Assembly: GCA_009886115.1 (NCBI GenBank) | Contig: VFJJ01000051.1 | Coordinates: 62,001 to 126,000 of the forward strand | DNA: 64,000 bases | Reading direction: 5' to 3' | Source of the DNA: Actinomycetota bacterium | GTDB taxonomy: Bacteria; Actinomycetota; Acidimicrobiia; IMCC26256; VFJJ01 | Shown: positions 1-8,905 of the stretch, in pieces | Layout of the letters: the number at the start of each line of letters is the position of its first letter | Position numbering within the stretch: position 1 is the stretch's first letter | Notes under the pieces: model-generated | Told to the model about the DNA's origin: nothing | Database searches by the model: none | Seen by the model: only the letters and a program-made list of their open reading frames with translations | Program-made: the position numbers and the translations under genes

Positions 1-250
1 GAACGATCTGACGGATCGCCTGAGCGACACGCCCGCGCTTGCCGATGACGCGGCCCATGTCGCCCTGGGCGACGGTGAGGCGCAGCGTGATCTCGCCGTC
101 GCGCGAGTCGTCGACGACGACCTGCACGCCGTCGGGATCGTCGACGATGGCTCGGGTCAGGTACACGAGGGTGGCGTGGGCCGTGACGGCCGACAGCGGG
201 GAGCGGTCGTCGGTGTCGTCGGTGAGGTCGTCGGTCGCGTCGTCGCTCAC
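1..250 (-). CDS. khpA: KhpA-type KH-domain RNA-binding protein (3' end outside window)
   Basis: Small cytoplasmic RNA-binding protein; the family (KhpA/YlqC) partners with KhpB/Jag and influences ribosome function and cell-size control. I read it in the reverse frame from a GTG at 250. After an acidic start, residues of the type [19 protein letters not shown] form the KH GxxG loop (here GKRG). About 83 codons are visible and the C-terminal end runs off position 1. The GTG overlaps the rpsP stop codon as GTGA, so the two are probably translationally coupled, matching the actinobacterial order rpsP-khpA-rimM-trmD. It is too divergent in its first 15 residues to fix the start beyond doubt. Confidence 0.85.
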   Translation of the reverse strand, partial: MSDDATDDLTDDTDDRSPLSAVTAHATLVYLTRAIVDDPDGVQVVVDDSRDGEITLRLTVAQGDMGRVIGKRGRVAQAIRQIV

Positions 251-609
251 GTTGCTGCCTTGGCGGTCGTGACGGTCTTGGGCGCCGCCGTGGGCTTCAC
301 GGCCTTGACGGCCTTGACGGTCTTGATCGGCCTCGCCGGCTTGACCGGACGACTGTCCTGGTAGATGGCCCAGGCGCCGGAGATCTGGAGCAGCTTGACG
401 ACCCGGTCGGTCGGCTGGGCGCCCTTGCGCAGCCACTCGAGCGCCTTGTCGTTGTCGATCTCGACGGTCGAAGGCTCGGTGCGGGGGTTGTACTTCCCGA
501 TGATCTCGACGAAACGGCCGTCGCGTGGCGAGCGACCGTCGGCGATGACGACTCGGTACGTGGGCTGCTTGGTCTTGCCCATCCGCATCAGACGGATCTT
601 CACGGCCAC
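247..609 (-). CDS. rpsP: 30S ribosomal protein S16 with Lys/Ala-rich tail
   Basis: Small-subunit ribosomal protein bS16. The N-terminus [20 protein letters not shown] and the downstream [11 protein letters not shown] and [15 protein letters not shown] stretches are classic S16. The core ends near residue 85, as in the usual 80-90 aa family. A further ~35 residues follow, built from Lys, Ala, Val and Thr with repeated KAVKAVK units; such basic tails occur in other actinobacterial ribosomal proteins and probably contact rRNA. ATG at 609. It sits between ffh (95-bp gap) and khpA (4-bp overlap). Confidence 0.97.
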   Translation of the reverse strand: MAVKIRLMRMGKTKQPTYRVVIADGRSPRDGRFVEIIGKYNPRTEPSTVEIDNDKALEWLRKGAQPTDRVVKLLQISGAWAIYQDSRPVKPARPIKTVKAVKAVKPTAAPKTVTTAKAAT

Positions 610-704
610 GGCTGGTGTTTCCCTTCTGTGGTGCTGGTTCAGTTCGGTTGCGAGCTCACGATCGATGCTGGTTCAGATCGATCCGTACAGGCTCCGGAGC
701 CTAC

Positions 705-2102
705 TCACCGGCGGGGCGAGCCGGGGAACCCGCCTCCGGGGAAGCCGCCCCCTCCTCCCCCGCCAGCGCCGAGTCCAGGGAGTCCCGGGAGCCCGGGCAT
801 GCCCCGCCGCTTGCCGCCCGCCATGGCCCCCATCGATTTCATCATCTTCTGCATCTGCTGGAATTCCTTCAGCAGCTTGTTGACATCCTGGGTCTGGGTG
901 CCACTGCCCTTGGCGATACGCAGCCGCCGGGATCCGTTGATCAGCTGGGGACTCCGGCGCTCGGCCGGCGTCATCGATCGGATGATCGCCTCGACCTTCT
1001 TGAGCTCGCCGTCGTTGATCTCGGCGTTGCGGGCCTCCTTGGGCAGACCCGGGATCATCTTGATGATCGACGACAGCGAGCCCATCTTCTTGACGGCTTG
1101 GAGCTGCTCCATGAAGTCCTCGAGCGTGAACTGGCCCTTGCGCAGCCGCTCCTCGGCCTTGGCCGCCTGCTCGACGTCGAAGACCTGCTCGGCCTTCTCG
1201 ATCATCGTGAGCATGTCGCCCATCCCGAGGATCCGCTGTGCGAGGCGGTCAGGGTGGAACGGCTCGAACTCGTCGAGCTTCTCGCCGGTGCCGGCGAAGA
1301 GGATCGGCCGGCCGATGACCTCCTTGACCGACAAGGCAGCGCCGCCGCGGGCGTCGCCGTCGATCTTGGTGAGGATCACGCCGTCGATGGGCACCGCAGC
1401 GTGGAAGGCCTCGGCCACGTTCACGGCTTCCTGGCCGGTCATGGCGTCGATCACGAGCAGCACGTTGTGCGGCTGCACCGCGTCGCGTACGGCGACGAGC
1501 TCGTTCATCAGCTCGGTGTCGATCTGCAAGCGCCCCGCGGTGTCGACGATGACGATGGGCTTGCCCAGGCGAGCGGCTTCCTCCATGCCCTTGCGGGCCA
1601 CGGTCACCGGGTCGGACGGTTCGGAGAAGACGGGGACGCCCACACGCTCACCGAGCACCCGGAGCTGCTGGACGGCCGCGGGACGCTGGAGGTCGGCGCC
1701 GACGAGGAGACAGTCGTGGCCCTGGCTCTTGAGCCACTTGGCGAGCTTGCCCGCCTGGGTCGTCTTGCCCGACCCCTGGAGCCCCGCCAGCAGGATGACC
1801 GTGGGCGGCTTGGGGCTCATGGTGAGCTTGCCGGTGGTGCCCCCGAGGGTCTCGACGAGCTCGTCGTGGACGATCTTGATGATCTGCTGCGCCGGCGTGA
1901 GCGACGTGTGGACCTTGGCGTCGATCGCTCGCTGCTCGACCCGGGTGACGAAGCGCTTGACGACCTGGAAGTTGACGTCGGCCTCGAGGAGGGCCAAGCG
2001 GATCTCGCGGCTGACCTCCTTGAGATCCTTCTCGTTGATCTTCCCGCGCTTGCGCAGCTTGGTGAAGATGACATCGAACCGATCGGACAACGCGTCGAAC
2101 AC
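705..2102 (-). CDS. ffh: Signal recognition particle protein Ffh
   Basis: GTPase subunit of the SRP, which binds 4.5S RNA and signal sequences and delivers ribosomes to FtsY. The 465 residues show the N domain (1-100), the P-loop GLQGSGKTT near 107-115, the DTAGRLQ switch near 190, the TKIDGDARGG G4 region and a Met-rich M domain from about 300 (EFQQMQKMMKSMGAMAGG). The protein ends in a Gly/Pro-rich tail with runs of glycine. Length is slightly above the usual ~450 aa. ATG at 2102; its receptor gene ftsY lies directly upstream, separated by 177 bp that contain a structured repeat. Confidence 0.98.
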   Translation of the reverse strand: MFDALSDRFDVIFTKLRKRGKINEKDLKEVSREIRLALLEADVNFQVVKRFVTRVEQRAIDAKVHTSLTPAQQIIKIVHDELVETLGGTTGKLTMSPKPPTVILLAGLQGSGKTTQAGKLAKWLKSQGHDCLLVGADLQRPAAVQQLRVLGERVGVPVFSEPSDPVTVARKGMEEAARLGKPIVIVDTAGRLQIDTELMNELVAVRDAVQPHNVLLVIDAMTGQEAVNVAEAFHAAVPIDGVILTKIDGDARGGAALSVKEVIGRPILFAGTGEKLDEFEPFHPDRLAQRILGMGDMLTMIEKAEQVFDVEQAAKAEERLRKGQFTLEDFMEQLQAVKKMGSLSSIIKMIPGLPKEARNAEINDGELKKVEAIIRSMTPAERRSPQLINGSRRLRIAKGSGTQTQDVNKLLKEFQQMQKMMKSMGAMAGGKRRGMPGLPGLPGLGAGGGGGGGFPGGGFPGSPRR

Positions 2103-2207
2103 TGAAGGCGCACCTCGAGGCCAGAGACGGCAGGAACAGCCGAGCCTACCCGTCCCCTCCGGGACCCTGGCGCCGACTCGGCGAGCTGGGCTCAGACCGC
2201 ACCGGCA

Positions 2208-2277
2208 GTTGACTTTCGCCGAGCGAAGCGAGGTCCCAACGTTTCCGGCGACGGCGCCGCAGGCGCCTTGGAGCCGG
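2208..2277 (+). repeat. 70-bp structured interspersed repeat, copy A
   Basis: This 70-bp stretch in the ffh-ftsY gap matches the reverse complement of 7164-7233 at 59 of 70 positions without gaps. It contains a perfect hairpin GGCGCC-GCA-GGCGCC at 2253-2267 and a second one, TTCGC-CGA-GCGAA, near its start. It lies on the strand opposite to the genes around it and ends three bases before the ftsY stop codon. It may act as a terminator or attenuator of ftsY, or be a miniature repeat. Confidence 0.7.
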
Positions 2278-2279
2278 AG

Positions 2280-3485
2280 CTAAAACAGGGCCTCGACGAA
2301 GTCGACGGGATCGAACTCGATCAGATCGCCGGCCGTCTCGCCGACGCCGACCGCCTTGACGGGGATGCCGAGCTCCTGCTGGATGGCGAGCACGATGCCG
2401 CCCTTGGCCGTGCCGTCGAGCTTGGTCAACACGACGCCGGTCACCCCGACCGACTCGCAGAACTGACGGGCCTGCTGCAGACCGTTCTGACCGGTGGTGG
2501 CGTCGAGCACGAGCAGCACCTCACGCAGGTGGGCCTGTGACTTGTCGACGATGATGCGTCGCACCTTCTCGAGCTCGTTCATCAGGTTGACCTTGGTGTG
2601 CAAGCGTCCGGCGGTGTCGACGAGCACGAGGTCGGCGCCCTTCGAGCGGGCTGATGCGACGGCGTCGAACACGATCGAGCCCGGGTCGGCACCCTCTTGG
2701 CCCCGGATCACGTCGACCCCCGTGCGCTGGGCCCACAGACCGAGCTGCTCGGCTGCCGCGGCCCGGAAGGTGTCGGCCGCGGCCAGGACGATCCGCCGGC
2801 CCGCGGCCTTCTCGCGCATGGCCAGCTTGCCGATCGTGGTGGTCTTGCCCACGCCGTTGACCCCGACGAACAGCCACACGTTGAGCTCGCCGGCGACGTA
2901 CCCGAACGCCCGATCGGCGCTGCCGAGCATGTCGACGATCTCGCTCTTGACCAGGTCGACGAGCTCCTCGGGCGTCCGGGGCTTGACCTCCTTGGCCCGG
3001 GCCCGCACCCGGTCGAGCAGCGCCTGGGCGGTCGCGACGCCGACGTCGGCGCTGATGAGCGCCTCCTCGATGCCGTCCCAGACGTCGTCGTCGATCCGGT
3101 CGCGAAGGCGGATCTCGCCCAGGGTGGCAGCCAGCGCGGCTCGGGCCTTGCCCAGCCGATCTCGGAGCCGGGGGCGGCGTAGCAGGTCGAGCTCGGCGTC
3201 GAGGATCTCGGCTTCGGTGACCGCTTCGGCTTCGGGGCGCCGTGCGTCGGGCTCAGGCTCGACGTCGGGCTGCTCCACGGCGAGGGCATCGGACGCCGTC
3301 GGGTCGACGGCCACTCGGGGCGGCGGGCCGACCGGTGCGGACGAGGTCGTGGCCGCCGGCCCGGCCGGTGCCGGCGGGGGTTCGGCGATGTCGTCGAGCC
3401 CCGATCGCGAACGCAGGAGCGTCGCTACGCCGATGACGCCGGCGACGACGATGACAGCGACGACGAGCAGGATCAAGAGGACCAT
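2280..3485 (-). CDS. ftsY: SRP receptor FtsY
   Basis: Membrane-associated SRP receptor GTPase that accepts Ffh-ribosome complexes. The protein starts with one hydrophobic segment (about residues 1-22, rich in V, I and L) and then an acidic, Pro/Ala-rich A domain to about residue 90. The NG domain follows with VGVNGVGKTTTIGKLA (G1), DTAGRLHTK (G3) and LTKLDGTAKGG (G4). I chose ATG at 3485, which puts the membrane segment at the N-terminus; an in-frame GTG at 3506 would add seven residues. No strong ribosome-binding site decides between them. Stop TAG lies three bases from repeat copy A. Confidence 0.96.
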   Translation of the reverse strand: MVLLILLVVAVIVVAGVIGVATLLRSRSGLDDIAEPPPAPAGPAATTSSAPVGPPPRVAVDPTASDALAVEQPDVEPEPDARRPEAEAVTEAEILDAELDLLRRPRLRDRLGKARAALAATLGEIRLRDRIDDDVWDGIEEALISADVGVATAQALLDRVRARAKEVKPRTPEELVDLVKSEIVDMLGSADRAFGYVAGELNVWLFVGVNGVGKTTTIGKLAMREKAAGRRIVLAAADTFRAAAAEQLGLWAQRTGVDVIRGQEGADPGSIVFDAVASARSKGADLVLVDTAGRLHTKVNLMNELEKVRRIIVDKSQAHLREVLLVLDATTGQNGLQQARQFCESVGVTGVVLTKLDGTAKGGIVLAIQQELGIPVKAVGVGETAGDLIEFDPVDFVEALF

Positions 3486-3596
3486 TGGGGGATGAGGGTA
3501 CCCCACCCCGCAGCGCCATCCCGGCCCCGGCCGCGGCGCCAGGGCCCTCCCCGGACCGGTGGCCCAGGAGAGCGACAGCGGGGCACCCCGGCTGGA

Positions 3597-6500
3597 TCAG
3601 ACCGAGTGCTCGACGGCTTGGCTCACGAGCTTGGTCGAGCCGCCCGGTGCCATCGACACGCCGTGGAGGAAGTCGGCCGCCTCCATCGTCCGCTTCTGGT
3701 GGCTGACGATGAGCAGCTGAGCATCGCGCCGGAACACGTTGACCAGGTCGACGAAACGGCCCAGGTTCACGTCGTCGAGCGCCGCGTCGACCTCGTCGAG
3801 CAGGTAGAACGGCGACGGCCGGGCCCGGTACACCGCGAACAGGTACCCGAGCGCGGTGAGCGAGCGCTCACCACCCGAGAGCAGCGACAGGCGGCGGACG
3901 TTCTTTCCCGAGGGACGAGCCTCGATCTCGATGCCCGTGTTGAGGAGATCGTCGGGATCGGTCAGCGAGAGGCGTCCGGCCCCGCCGGGGAACAGGGTGA
4001 CGAACAGCTCCTCGAAGTGCCGGGCGACGTCGGTGAACGCACTGGCGAAGAGCTGGGCGATCTCACGATCGACAGCCTGGATCACCTTGGTGAGCTCGCG
4101 ACGCGATTCCCGAACGTCCTCGAGCTGCTGGTCGAGGAACTCCGATCGCTCCTTGATGCTGGTGAACTCCTCGAGCGCCAGCGGGTTGACCGGCCCGATG
4201 CGTCGCAGCTGCCGATCGAGCTCACGCTCGCGCTCGACGAGGTCGACACCCTCGGCGACCTCAGGGCGGGGGGCAGCGACCATCTCGTCGGGCGCCAGTC
4301 CGAACTCGCGCCGCGCCGTCTCGACGAGCGCCTCGAGCCGCATGCGGGTCTCGATGGCCTCGACCTCGCGGAGGCGCCGCCGCTCGGAGATCGCAGCCAG
4401 GGCCTGCTCGACGCCAGCCCGCTCATGGCGTACGTGCTCGACGGCGGCGGTGAGCGTTCGAACGGCATCGATGTGCTGCCGACGGCGGCTGTGGACCTGC
4501 TCGTGCACGCTGGCCACGGCCGCATGGGCTGCCGCGAGCTTGGCTGCGATCCGGTCGTACCGCTCGAGACCGTCGGTGAGGGCCTGGCGGCGCTGCTGGG
4601 ACTGCAGCGATTGCTCGCCGAGTCGATCGAGACGCTCACCGACCTCGGCCAAGCGGCGCTTGAGCAGCGCACGCCGTTCCTCGACGCCGGCTGCCCGGAC
4701 CTCGAGGTCGTGCCGGAGCGCCGCCGCGGCCTGGACCTGCTGGTCGAGCTCGCGCCGAGCGAGCCGGAACTCGTTGCGTCGTCGGTCGCGATCGGTCTCG
4801 ACCAGCTCGGCCTGCGGGATCGCGGCGAGCAGCTCGGCGACCCGGGCCTCGTCGGGCCCGAGACGCTCCTCGAGCTCGCGCAGTTGCCCGGTGAACGCGG
4901 CCTCCTGCGCGGTGATCGAGGCTCGCTGCTCCTCCAGGCGTTCGAGGGCGTGGAGCGCCTGCTGGAGCTTCTCGTCGTTGAGGTCGAGCGCGTCGCCCCG
5001 AGCCACGTCGTCGGCGCGGGCGGCCCGCATCGCCTGACGGGCGGTCTCGACGTGGTGCCGGGCCCGGGTGAGCGCTTCGACGGCCCGCGCCAGCTCGGCA
5101 TCGGCCTCGTCGAGCGCAGCTCGGGTGACGGCGGTCCCTCCCCCGCCGCCCGCCCGCCACGGGGCGCCACTGCGGAACCAGTCGCCCGCCGCGGTCACGA
5201 CGCTCAGCTCGGGTCGGGACATCGCCAGGTCGATCGGGTCGGGCGCTCCCGGCCCGTCGCCGACGACCACCACGTCGCGCAGGAGCCGGTCGAGGAGCGC
5301 GTCGAGGCCGAGCACCCGGCCTCGCACGAGCGCCGTCAACGGACGGACGCCTTCGGGAACGAGCGGGAGGGGCTGGGCATCGCCGGTCGCCGCCCGGTCG
5401 AGCACGAGGAGGAGTGCCTGGCCCCCGTCGGCGTGGACCTGCCGGACTGCGGCCCGGGCGGTGGCGACGCCCGAGACGACCACGGCCCTGAGCGCTTCGC
5501 CGAGCCCGGCGGCGATGGCGGCCTCCTGGCCCGGGTCGACCTCGATGAGATCGACGAGGGGCCCGACGACGCCATCGAGCTGGGCGAGCCGCTCGGCGCC
5601 CGCGGCGGCCCGGGCTTCGTCGAGTGCCAGCGAGAGCGCATCGAAACGGGCCCGCCAACGCTGCTCGGCCGCCTGGGCCGATCGCAGGGACTCCTCGGCG
5701 GATTCGGCTGTCGCCTCGGCCTCGATCCGGGCGATCTCGGCGCGCTCGGACGCGGTGACGAGCGCCGGCTCGGCAGCGTGCGCGGCGCTGGCCTCGGCCC
5801 GCCGACGACCGGCCTCGATGTCGAGCTCGGAGGCCCGTCGGCGCTGCTGCGCGAGCCGCTCCTCGATGCGGGTCCGCTCGTGACGGGCCCGCTCCGACGA
5901 GGCCCGTCTGGTCGCCAGCTCGGCCCGCAGCGCCGCCGACGATACCGACGATACCGACGGCGCCCCAGGCGCACGATCGGTGATGGCCGCCGACGAGTGC
6001 CCGCCGTCGGACGGGTCGTTGCCGGGTTCCTCGGGTAGTGAACGTTCGAGATGGACCACACGCCGGTCGGCCGCCGCGACATCGTCGGCCATGGGGCCCA
6101 GCTTCTGAGCCTCCTCGCTGACGGCTTCGAGCTGGGCCCTGATCCGGCCGGCCTCGTCGGTGAGCGATGCGGCCACCGACTCGTCGGCCGCCGCAGCGAG
6201 CGCCCGCTCGACGCCTCGACGCTTCTCGGTCGCCAATGCTTGGAGGCCGCGCAGGCGCTCCCGTAAGGAATCGACCCGGGCGACCATCTCGGCGTGGTCG
6301 TCGTCGCGCCGGGCGCCGAGCTCGGTTTCCCGCTCGAGCAGGACCCGATCGTGGGTCGCCAGCTCGCTGCGCAGCTCGGCGTCACGAGCGCCGAGGGTCG
6401 CGTCGGTCACGGCGACCTCGGCCAGGGTCGCCTGGCGAGCCTGGAACTCCAGCCCGATGAGATAACGCCGGACGGTGGCGAGGTCGGCGACGAGGCCGTC

Positions 6501-7145
6501 GTGGATCCGGGCCGCTTCGGCCTGACGTTCGAGCGGGCGGAGCTGGCGACGCACCTCGCGCAACAGATCGGTGAGTCGGATCAGGTTGGCCTCGGTCGAT
6601 TCGAGCCGACGCTCCGCCCGTTCCTTGCGGCGGCGGTACTTGAGGATGCCGGCCGCCTCTTCGACCACCGAGCGGCGGTCCTCGGGCCGGGAGTTGAGGA
6701 TCGTGTCGAGCTGACCCTGCCCCACGATGACGTGCTGCGTGCGCCCGACCCCGGAATCGGAGAGGATCTCCTGGATGTCGGCGAGCCGGACCGACGTGCC
6801 GTTGAGCTGGTAGTCGGACTCGCCCGAGCGGAAGAGCGTCCTGGTGATGCGGACCTCGGAGAAGTCGACCGGCAGCAACCCCGACGAGTTGTCGATCACC
6901 AGATCGACCTCGGCTCGACCGAGCGGGGCTCGACTGGGGGTTCCGGCGAAGATGACGTCGTCCATCTTCCCGCCGCGCAAGGCTCGGGCTCCCTGGGCGC
7001 CGAGCACCCAGGCGACCGCGTCGACGAGGTTCGACTTCCCCGAGCCGTTGGGCCCGACGACGACGTTGACGCCGTGCTCGAATCCGAGCACGGTCTTGTC
7101 GGCGAAGGACTTGAAACCCTTCAAGGTCAACTGCTTGAGGTACAC
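3597..7145 (-). CDS. smc: Chromosome segregation protein SMC
   Basis: Structural maintenance of chromosomes ATPase, the core of the ScpAB condensin. With GTG at 7145 the protein is 1182 aa, the normal SMC length. The Walker A box GPNGSGKSN is at residues 31-39. Long Arg/Glu/Ala-rich coiled coils flank a hinge around the segment LDGVVGPLVDLIEVDPGQ. The C-terminal head has the signature LLSGGERSLTALGYLFAVY and the Walker B LLDEVDAALDD. AGGAGG precedes the GTG by three bases. The open frame continues far upstream, but that part is not SMC-like. A short duplicated SVSSVSS motif lies in the first coiled coil. Confidence 0.97.
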   Translation of the reverse strand: MYLKQLTLKGFKSFADKTVLGFEHGVNVVVGPNGSGKSNLVDAVAWVLGAQGARALRGGKMDDVIFAGTPSRAPLGRAEVDLVIDNSSGLLPVDFSEVRITRTLFRSGESDYQLNGTSVRLADIQEILSDSGVGRTQHVIVGQGQLDTILNSRPEDRRSVVEEAAGILKYRRRKERAERRLESTEANLIRLTDLLREVRRQLRPLERQAEAARIHDGLVADLATVRRYLIGLEFQARQATLAEVAVTDATLGARDAELRSELATHDRVLLERETELGARRDDDHAEMVARVDSLRERLRGLQALATEKRRGVERALAAAADESVAASLTDEAGRIRAQLEAVSEEAQKLGPMADDVAAADRRVVHLERSLPEEPGNDPSDGGHSSAAITDRAPGAPSVSSVSSAALRAELATRRASSERARHERTRIEERLAQQRRRASELDIEAGRRRAEASAAHAAEPALVTASERAEIARIEAEATAESAEESLRSAQAAEQRWRARFDALSLALDEARAAAGAERLAQLDGVVGPLVDLIEVDPGQEAAIAAGLGEALRAVVVSGVATARAAVRQVHADGGQALLLVLDRAATGDAQPLPLVPEGVRPLTALVRGRVLGLDALLDRLLRDVVVVGDGPGAPDPIDLAMSRPELSVVTAAGDWFRSGAPWRAGGGGGTAVTRAALDEADAELARAVEALTRARHHVETARQAMRAARADDVARGDALDLNDEKLQQALHALERLEEQRASITAQEAAFTGQLRELEERLGPDEARVAELLAAIPQAELVETDRDRRRNEFRLARRELDQQVQAAAALRHDLEVRAAGVEERRALLKRRLAEVGERLDRLGEQSLQSQQRRQALTDGLERYDRIAAKLAAAHAAVASVHEQVHSRRRQHIDAVRTLTAAVEHVRHERAGVEQALAAISERRRLREVEAIETRMRLEALVETARREFGLAPDEMVAAPRPEVAEGVDLVERERELDRQLRRIGPVNPLALEEFTSIKERSEFLDQQLEDVRESRRELTKVIQAVDREIAQLFASAFTDVARHFEELFVTLFPGGAGRLSLTDPDDLLNTGIEIEARPSGKNVRRLSLLSGGERSLTALGYLFAVYRARPSPFYLLDEVDAALDDVNLGRFVDLVNVFRRDAQLLIVSHQKRTMEAADFLHGVSMAPGGSTKLVSQAVEHSV

Positions 7146-7163
7146 CCGCCTCCTGCTCTTGTG

Positions 7164-7233
7164 CCGGCTCCAGGGCGCCTCCGACGCCGTCGCCGGCAAC
7201 GTCGGGACCTCGCTGCGCGAGGCGTTCGTCAAC
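7164..7233 (-). repeat. 70-bp structured interspersed repeat, copy B
   Basis: Second copy of the element at 2208-2277, in inverted orientation, 59 of 70 bases identical and the same length. It sits in the mutM-smc gap, 19 bases upstream of the smc start, so it would be in the 5' leader of any transcript entering smc. It folds into CCTCGC-GCA-GCGAGG, and into GGCGTC-GGA-GGCGCC with one G-U pair at the position where copy A has a perfect stem. Confidence 0.7.
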
Positions 7234-7311
7234 TCCCGGATCCTCGCATATCGGCTCGACCCATGCGCATCTGGCACGAGCGACGGCCCGCACCACCGGC
7301 TCGAACGGCGC

Positions 7312-8145
7312 TCACACCTGGCAGCGTCGGCAGAAGTACGTGGAGCGTCCGCCGACCTTGGCCCGTTCGATGGGTCGGCCGCAGCGGTGGCACGACTGGC
7401 CCGCCCGGGCGTGGACCCGGTGCAGGTGCTGGAAGGCCCCGGGCCGCCCATCGACGTCGACGTACTGCTCGTCGGCCAGCGAGGAGCCCCGGTGCTCGAT
7501 GGCCTCTTCGAGCACCGTGACCAAGGCTTCGTGGAGGCGCCCGGCGGCCACGGCCGAGATGTCGCTCCCCGGCCGGTCCCACCGCAACCGGGCCCGATGG
7601 AGGATCTCGTCGCTGTAGATGTTGCCAACGCCGGCCACGATCCGCTGGTCCATGATGAGCATCTTCAGGCCGAGCCGCCGACGTCGGACGGCCGTCGCGA
7701 ACGCTCGGCGATCGACTGCGAGGGCGTCGGGGCCGAGGCTGCCCAGACCCCCGATGGACGACCGGGGGGTGCCCGGAGCCACGGCGAACACCTCGCCGAA
7801 GGTCCGGGGGTCGACGAACCGGAGTTGGCGCCCGTCGTGCAGGTCGAGCACCACGTGGGTGTGCGCACGACGGGCGGCATCAGCCGAGGCTGCGATCAGG
7901 AGCTGCCCCGACATCCGGAGGTGCACCACGACGGTGGTCTCGTCGTCGAGCCCGAGCAGGAGGTACTTGCCGAGCCGATCGGCGCGCACGATGACGCGGC
8001 CCGTCACGGCGACACCGAGCTCGGAGGGGTCGACGTGGCGGCGCACCGACCGGCGCCCCGTGGCCTCGACCGCGGTGATCGCCTGGCCGAGCACGCTGGA
8101 CGCGAGCCCCCGGCGCACCGTCTCGACCTCGGGCAGCTCAGGCAT
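7312..8145 (-). CDS. mutM: Formamidopyrimidine-DNA glycosylase
   Basis: Base-excision repair glycosylase/AP lyase that removes 8-oxoguanine and related lesions. The 277-aa protein starts with the diagnostic MPELPEVETVRRG, where the exposed Pro2 is the catalytic nucleophile and Glu3 is essential. It ends with the zinc finger CHRCGR...FCRRCQ. The length is typical. The open frame extends upstream, but ATG at 8145 is fixed by the need for Pro2. It overlaps the rnc stop by 8 bp, a common rnc-mutM arrangement. Confidence 0.97.
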   Translation of the reverse strand: MPELPEVETVRRGLASSVLGQAITAVEATGRRSVRRHVDPSELGVAVTGRVIVRADRLGKYLLLGLDDETTVVVHLRMSGQLLIAASADAARRAHTHVVLDLHDGRQLRFVDPRTFGEVFAVAPGTPRSSIGGLGSLGPDALAVDRRAFATAVRRRRLGLKMLIMDQRIVAGVGNIYSDEILHRARLRWDRPGSDISAVAAGRLHEALVTVLEEAIEHRGSSLADEQYVDVDGRPGAFQHLHRVHARAGQSCHRCGRPIERAKVGGRSTYFCRRCQV

Positions 8146-8905
8146 CCGGGGCCGATCCCCGGTGGTCCCATGCTGCCTCGTCGCCATCCCCCCCACCCGG
8201 CCCCGACCCGCCGGGTCCCGAGCCACCGGCCAGGCTCGCGCACGCCAGCCGGGCCGCCTCCTGCTCGGCCTCCTTCTTGGAGCGACCCTGACCCCGCCCT
8301 CGGACGACACCCCCGATCGTCACGGTCGCCTGGAAGTGCTTGGCATGGTCGGGTCCCTCGGCGACGACCTCGTAGTGGGGCGCGCCGTCGAGACGACGAG
8401 CGGCGAGCTCCTGCAACCTCGTCTTGAAGTCGTCGCGGCCCGGGACGGTCGACGCCCGATCGATGCGATCGCCGAGCAAGCGCAGCACCAGGGCCGACAC
8501 CGGTTCCATCCCCCCGTCGAGGTAGACGGCCCCGATGACCGCCTCGAGCGCGTCGGCGAGGATCGAGGGCTTGGCTCGGCCGCCGGTCTGTTCCTCGCCG
8601 CGACCGACGCGCAGGGCGTCGCCGAGATCGAGCTCGTTGGCGACGTCGGCGAGCGTCACCGCGTTGACGACCCCCGCTCGGATCTTGGCCAGCTGGCCCT
8701 CGGTGAACGTGGGGAACCGCCGATAGGCGTGATCGGTCACCACCAGCCCCAGCACGGCGTCGCCGAGGAACTCCAGACGCTCGTTGGGGGGATCGGCCGC
8801 ATGCTCGGAGCTCCACGACCGGTGGATGGTCGCCTGGGCGAGCAGCGCCCGGTCACCGAACTGGTACCCGAGACGCTCCTCGAGCGCGCCGAGACGATCG
8901 GTCAT
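8138..8905 (-). CDS. rnc: Ribonuclease III
   Basis: Double-strand-specific endoribonuclease for rRNA and mRNA processing. The signature NERLEFLGDAVL lies near residue 40, with further acidic catalytic residues in the ADALEAVIGAVYLDGG segment. A double-stranded-RNA-binding domain follows (DFKTRLQELAARR ... GRSKKEAEQEAARLA). The protein is 255 aa, slightly longer than usual because of a Gly/Ser/Pro-rich C-terminal end. The ATG at 8905 overlaps the upstream gene's stop as ATGA, and its own end overlaps mutM. Confidence 0.97.
   Translation of the reverse strand: MTDRLGALEERLGYQFGDRALLAQATIHRSWSSEHAADPPNERLEFLGDAVLGLVVTDHAYRRFPTFTEGQLAKIRAGVVNAVTLADVANELDLGDALRVGRGEEQTGGRAKPSILADALEAVIGAVYLDGGMEPVSALVLRLLGDRIDRASTVPGRDDFKTRLQELAARRLDGAPHYEVVAEGPDHAKHFQATVTIGGVVRGRGQGRSKKEAEQEAARLACASLAGGSGPGGSGPGGGDGDEAAWDHRGSAPDA

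Noticed and set aside
3492..6038. 848-codon forward open frame opposite smc
   Set aside because: It mirrors the smc codons in a high-GC genome, has Asp/Glu/Leu-rich low-information sequence and no family motif; smc on the reverse strand is certain.
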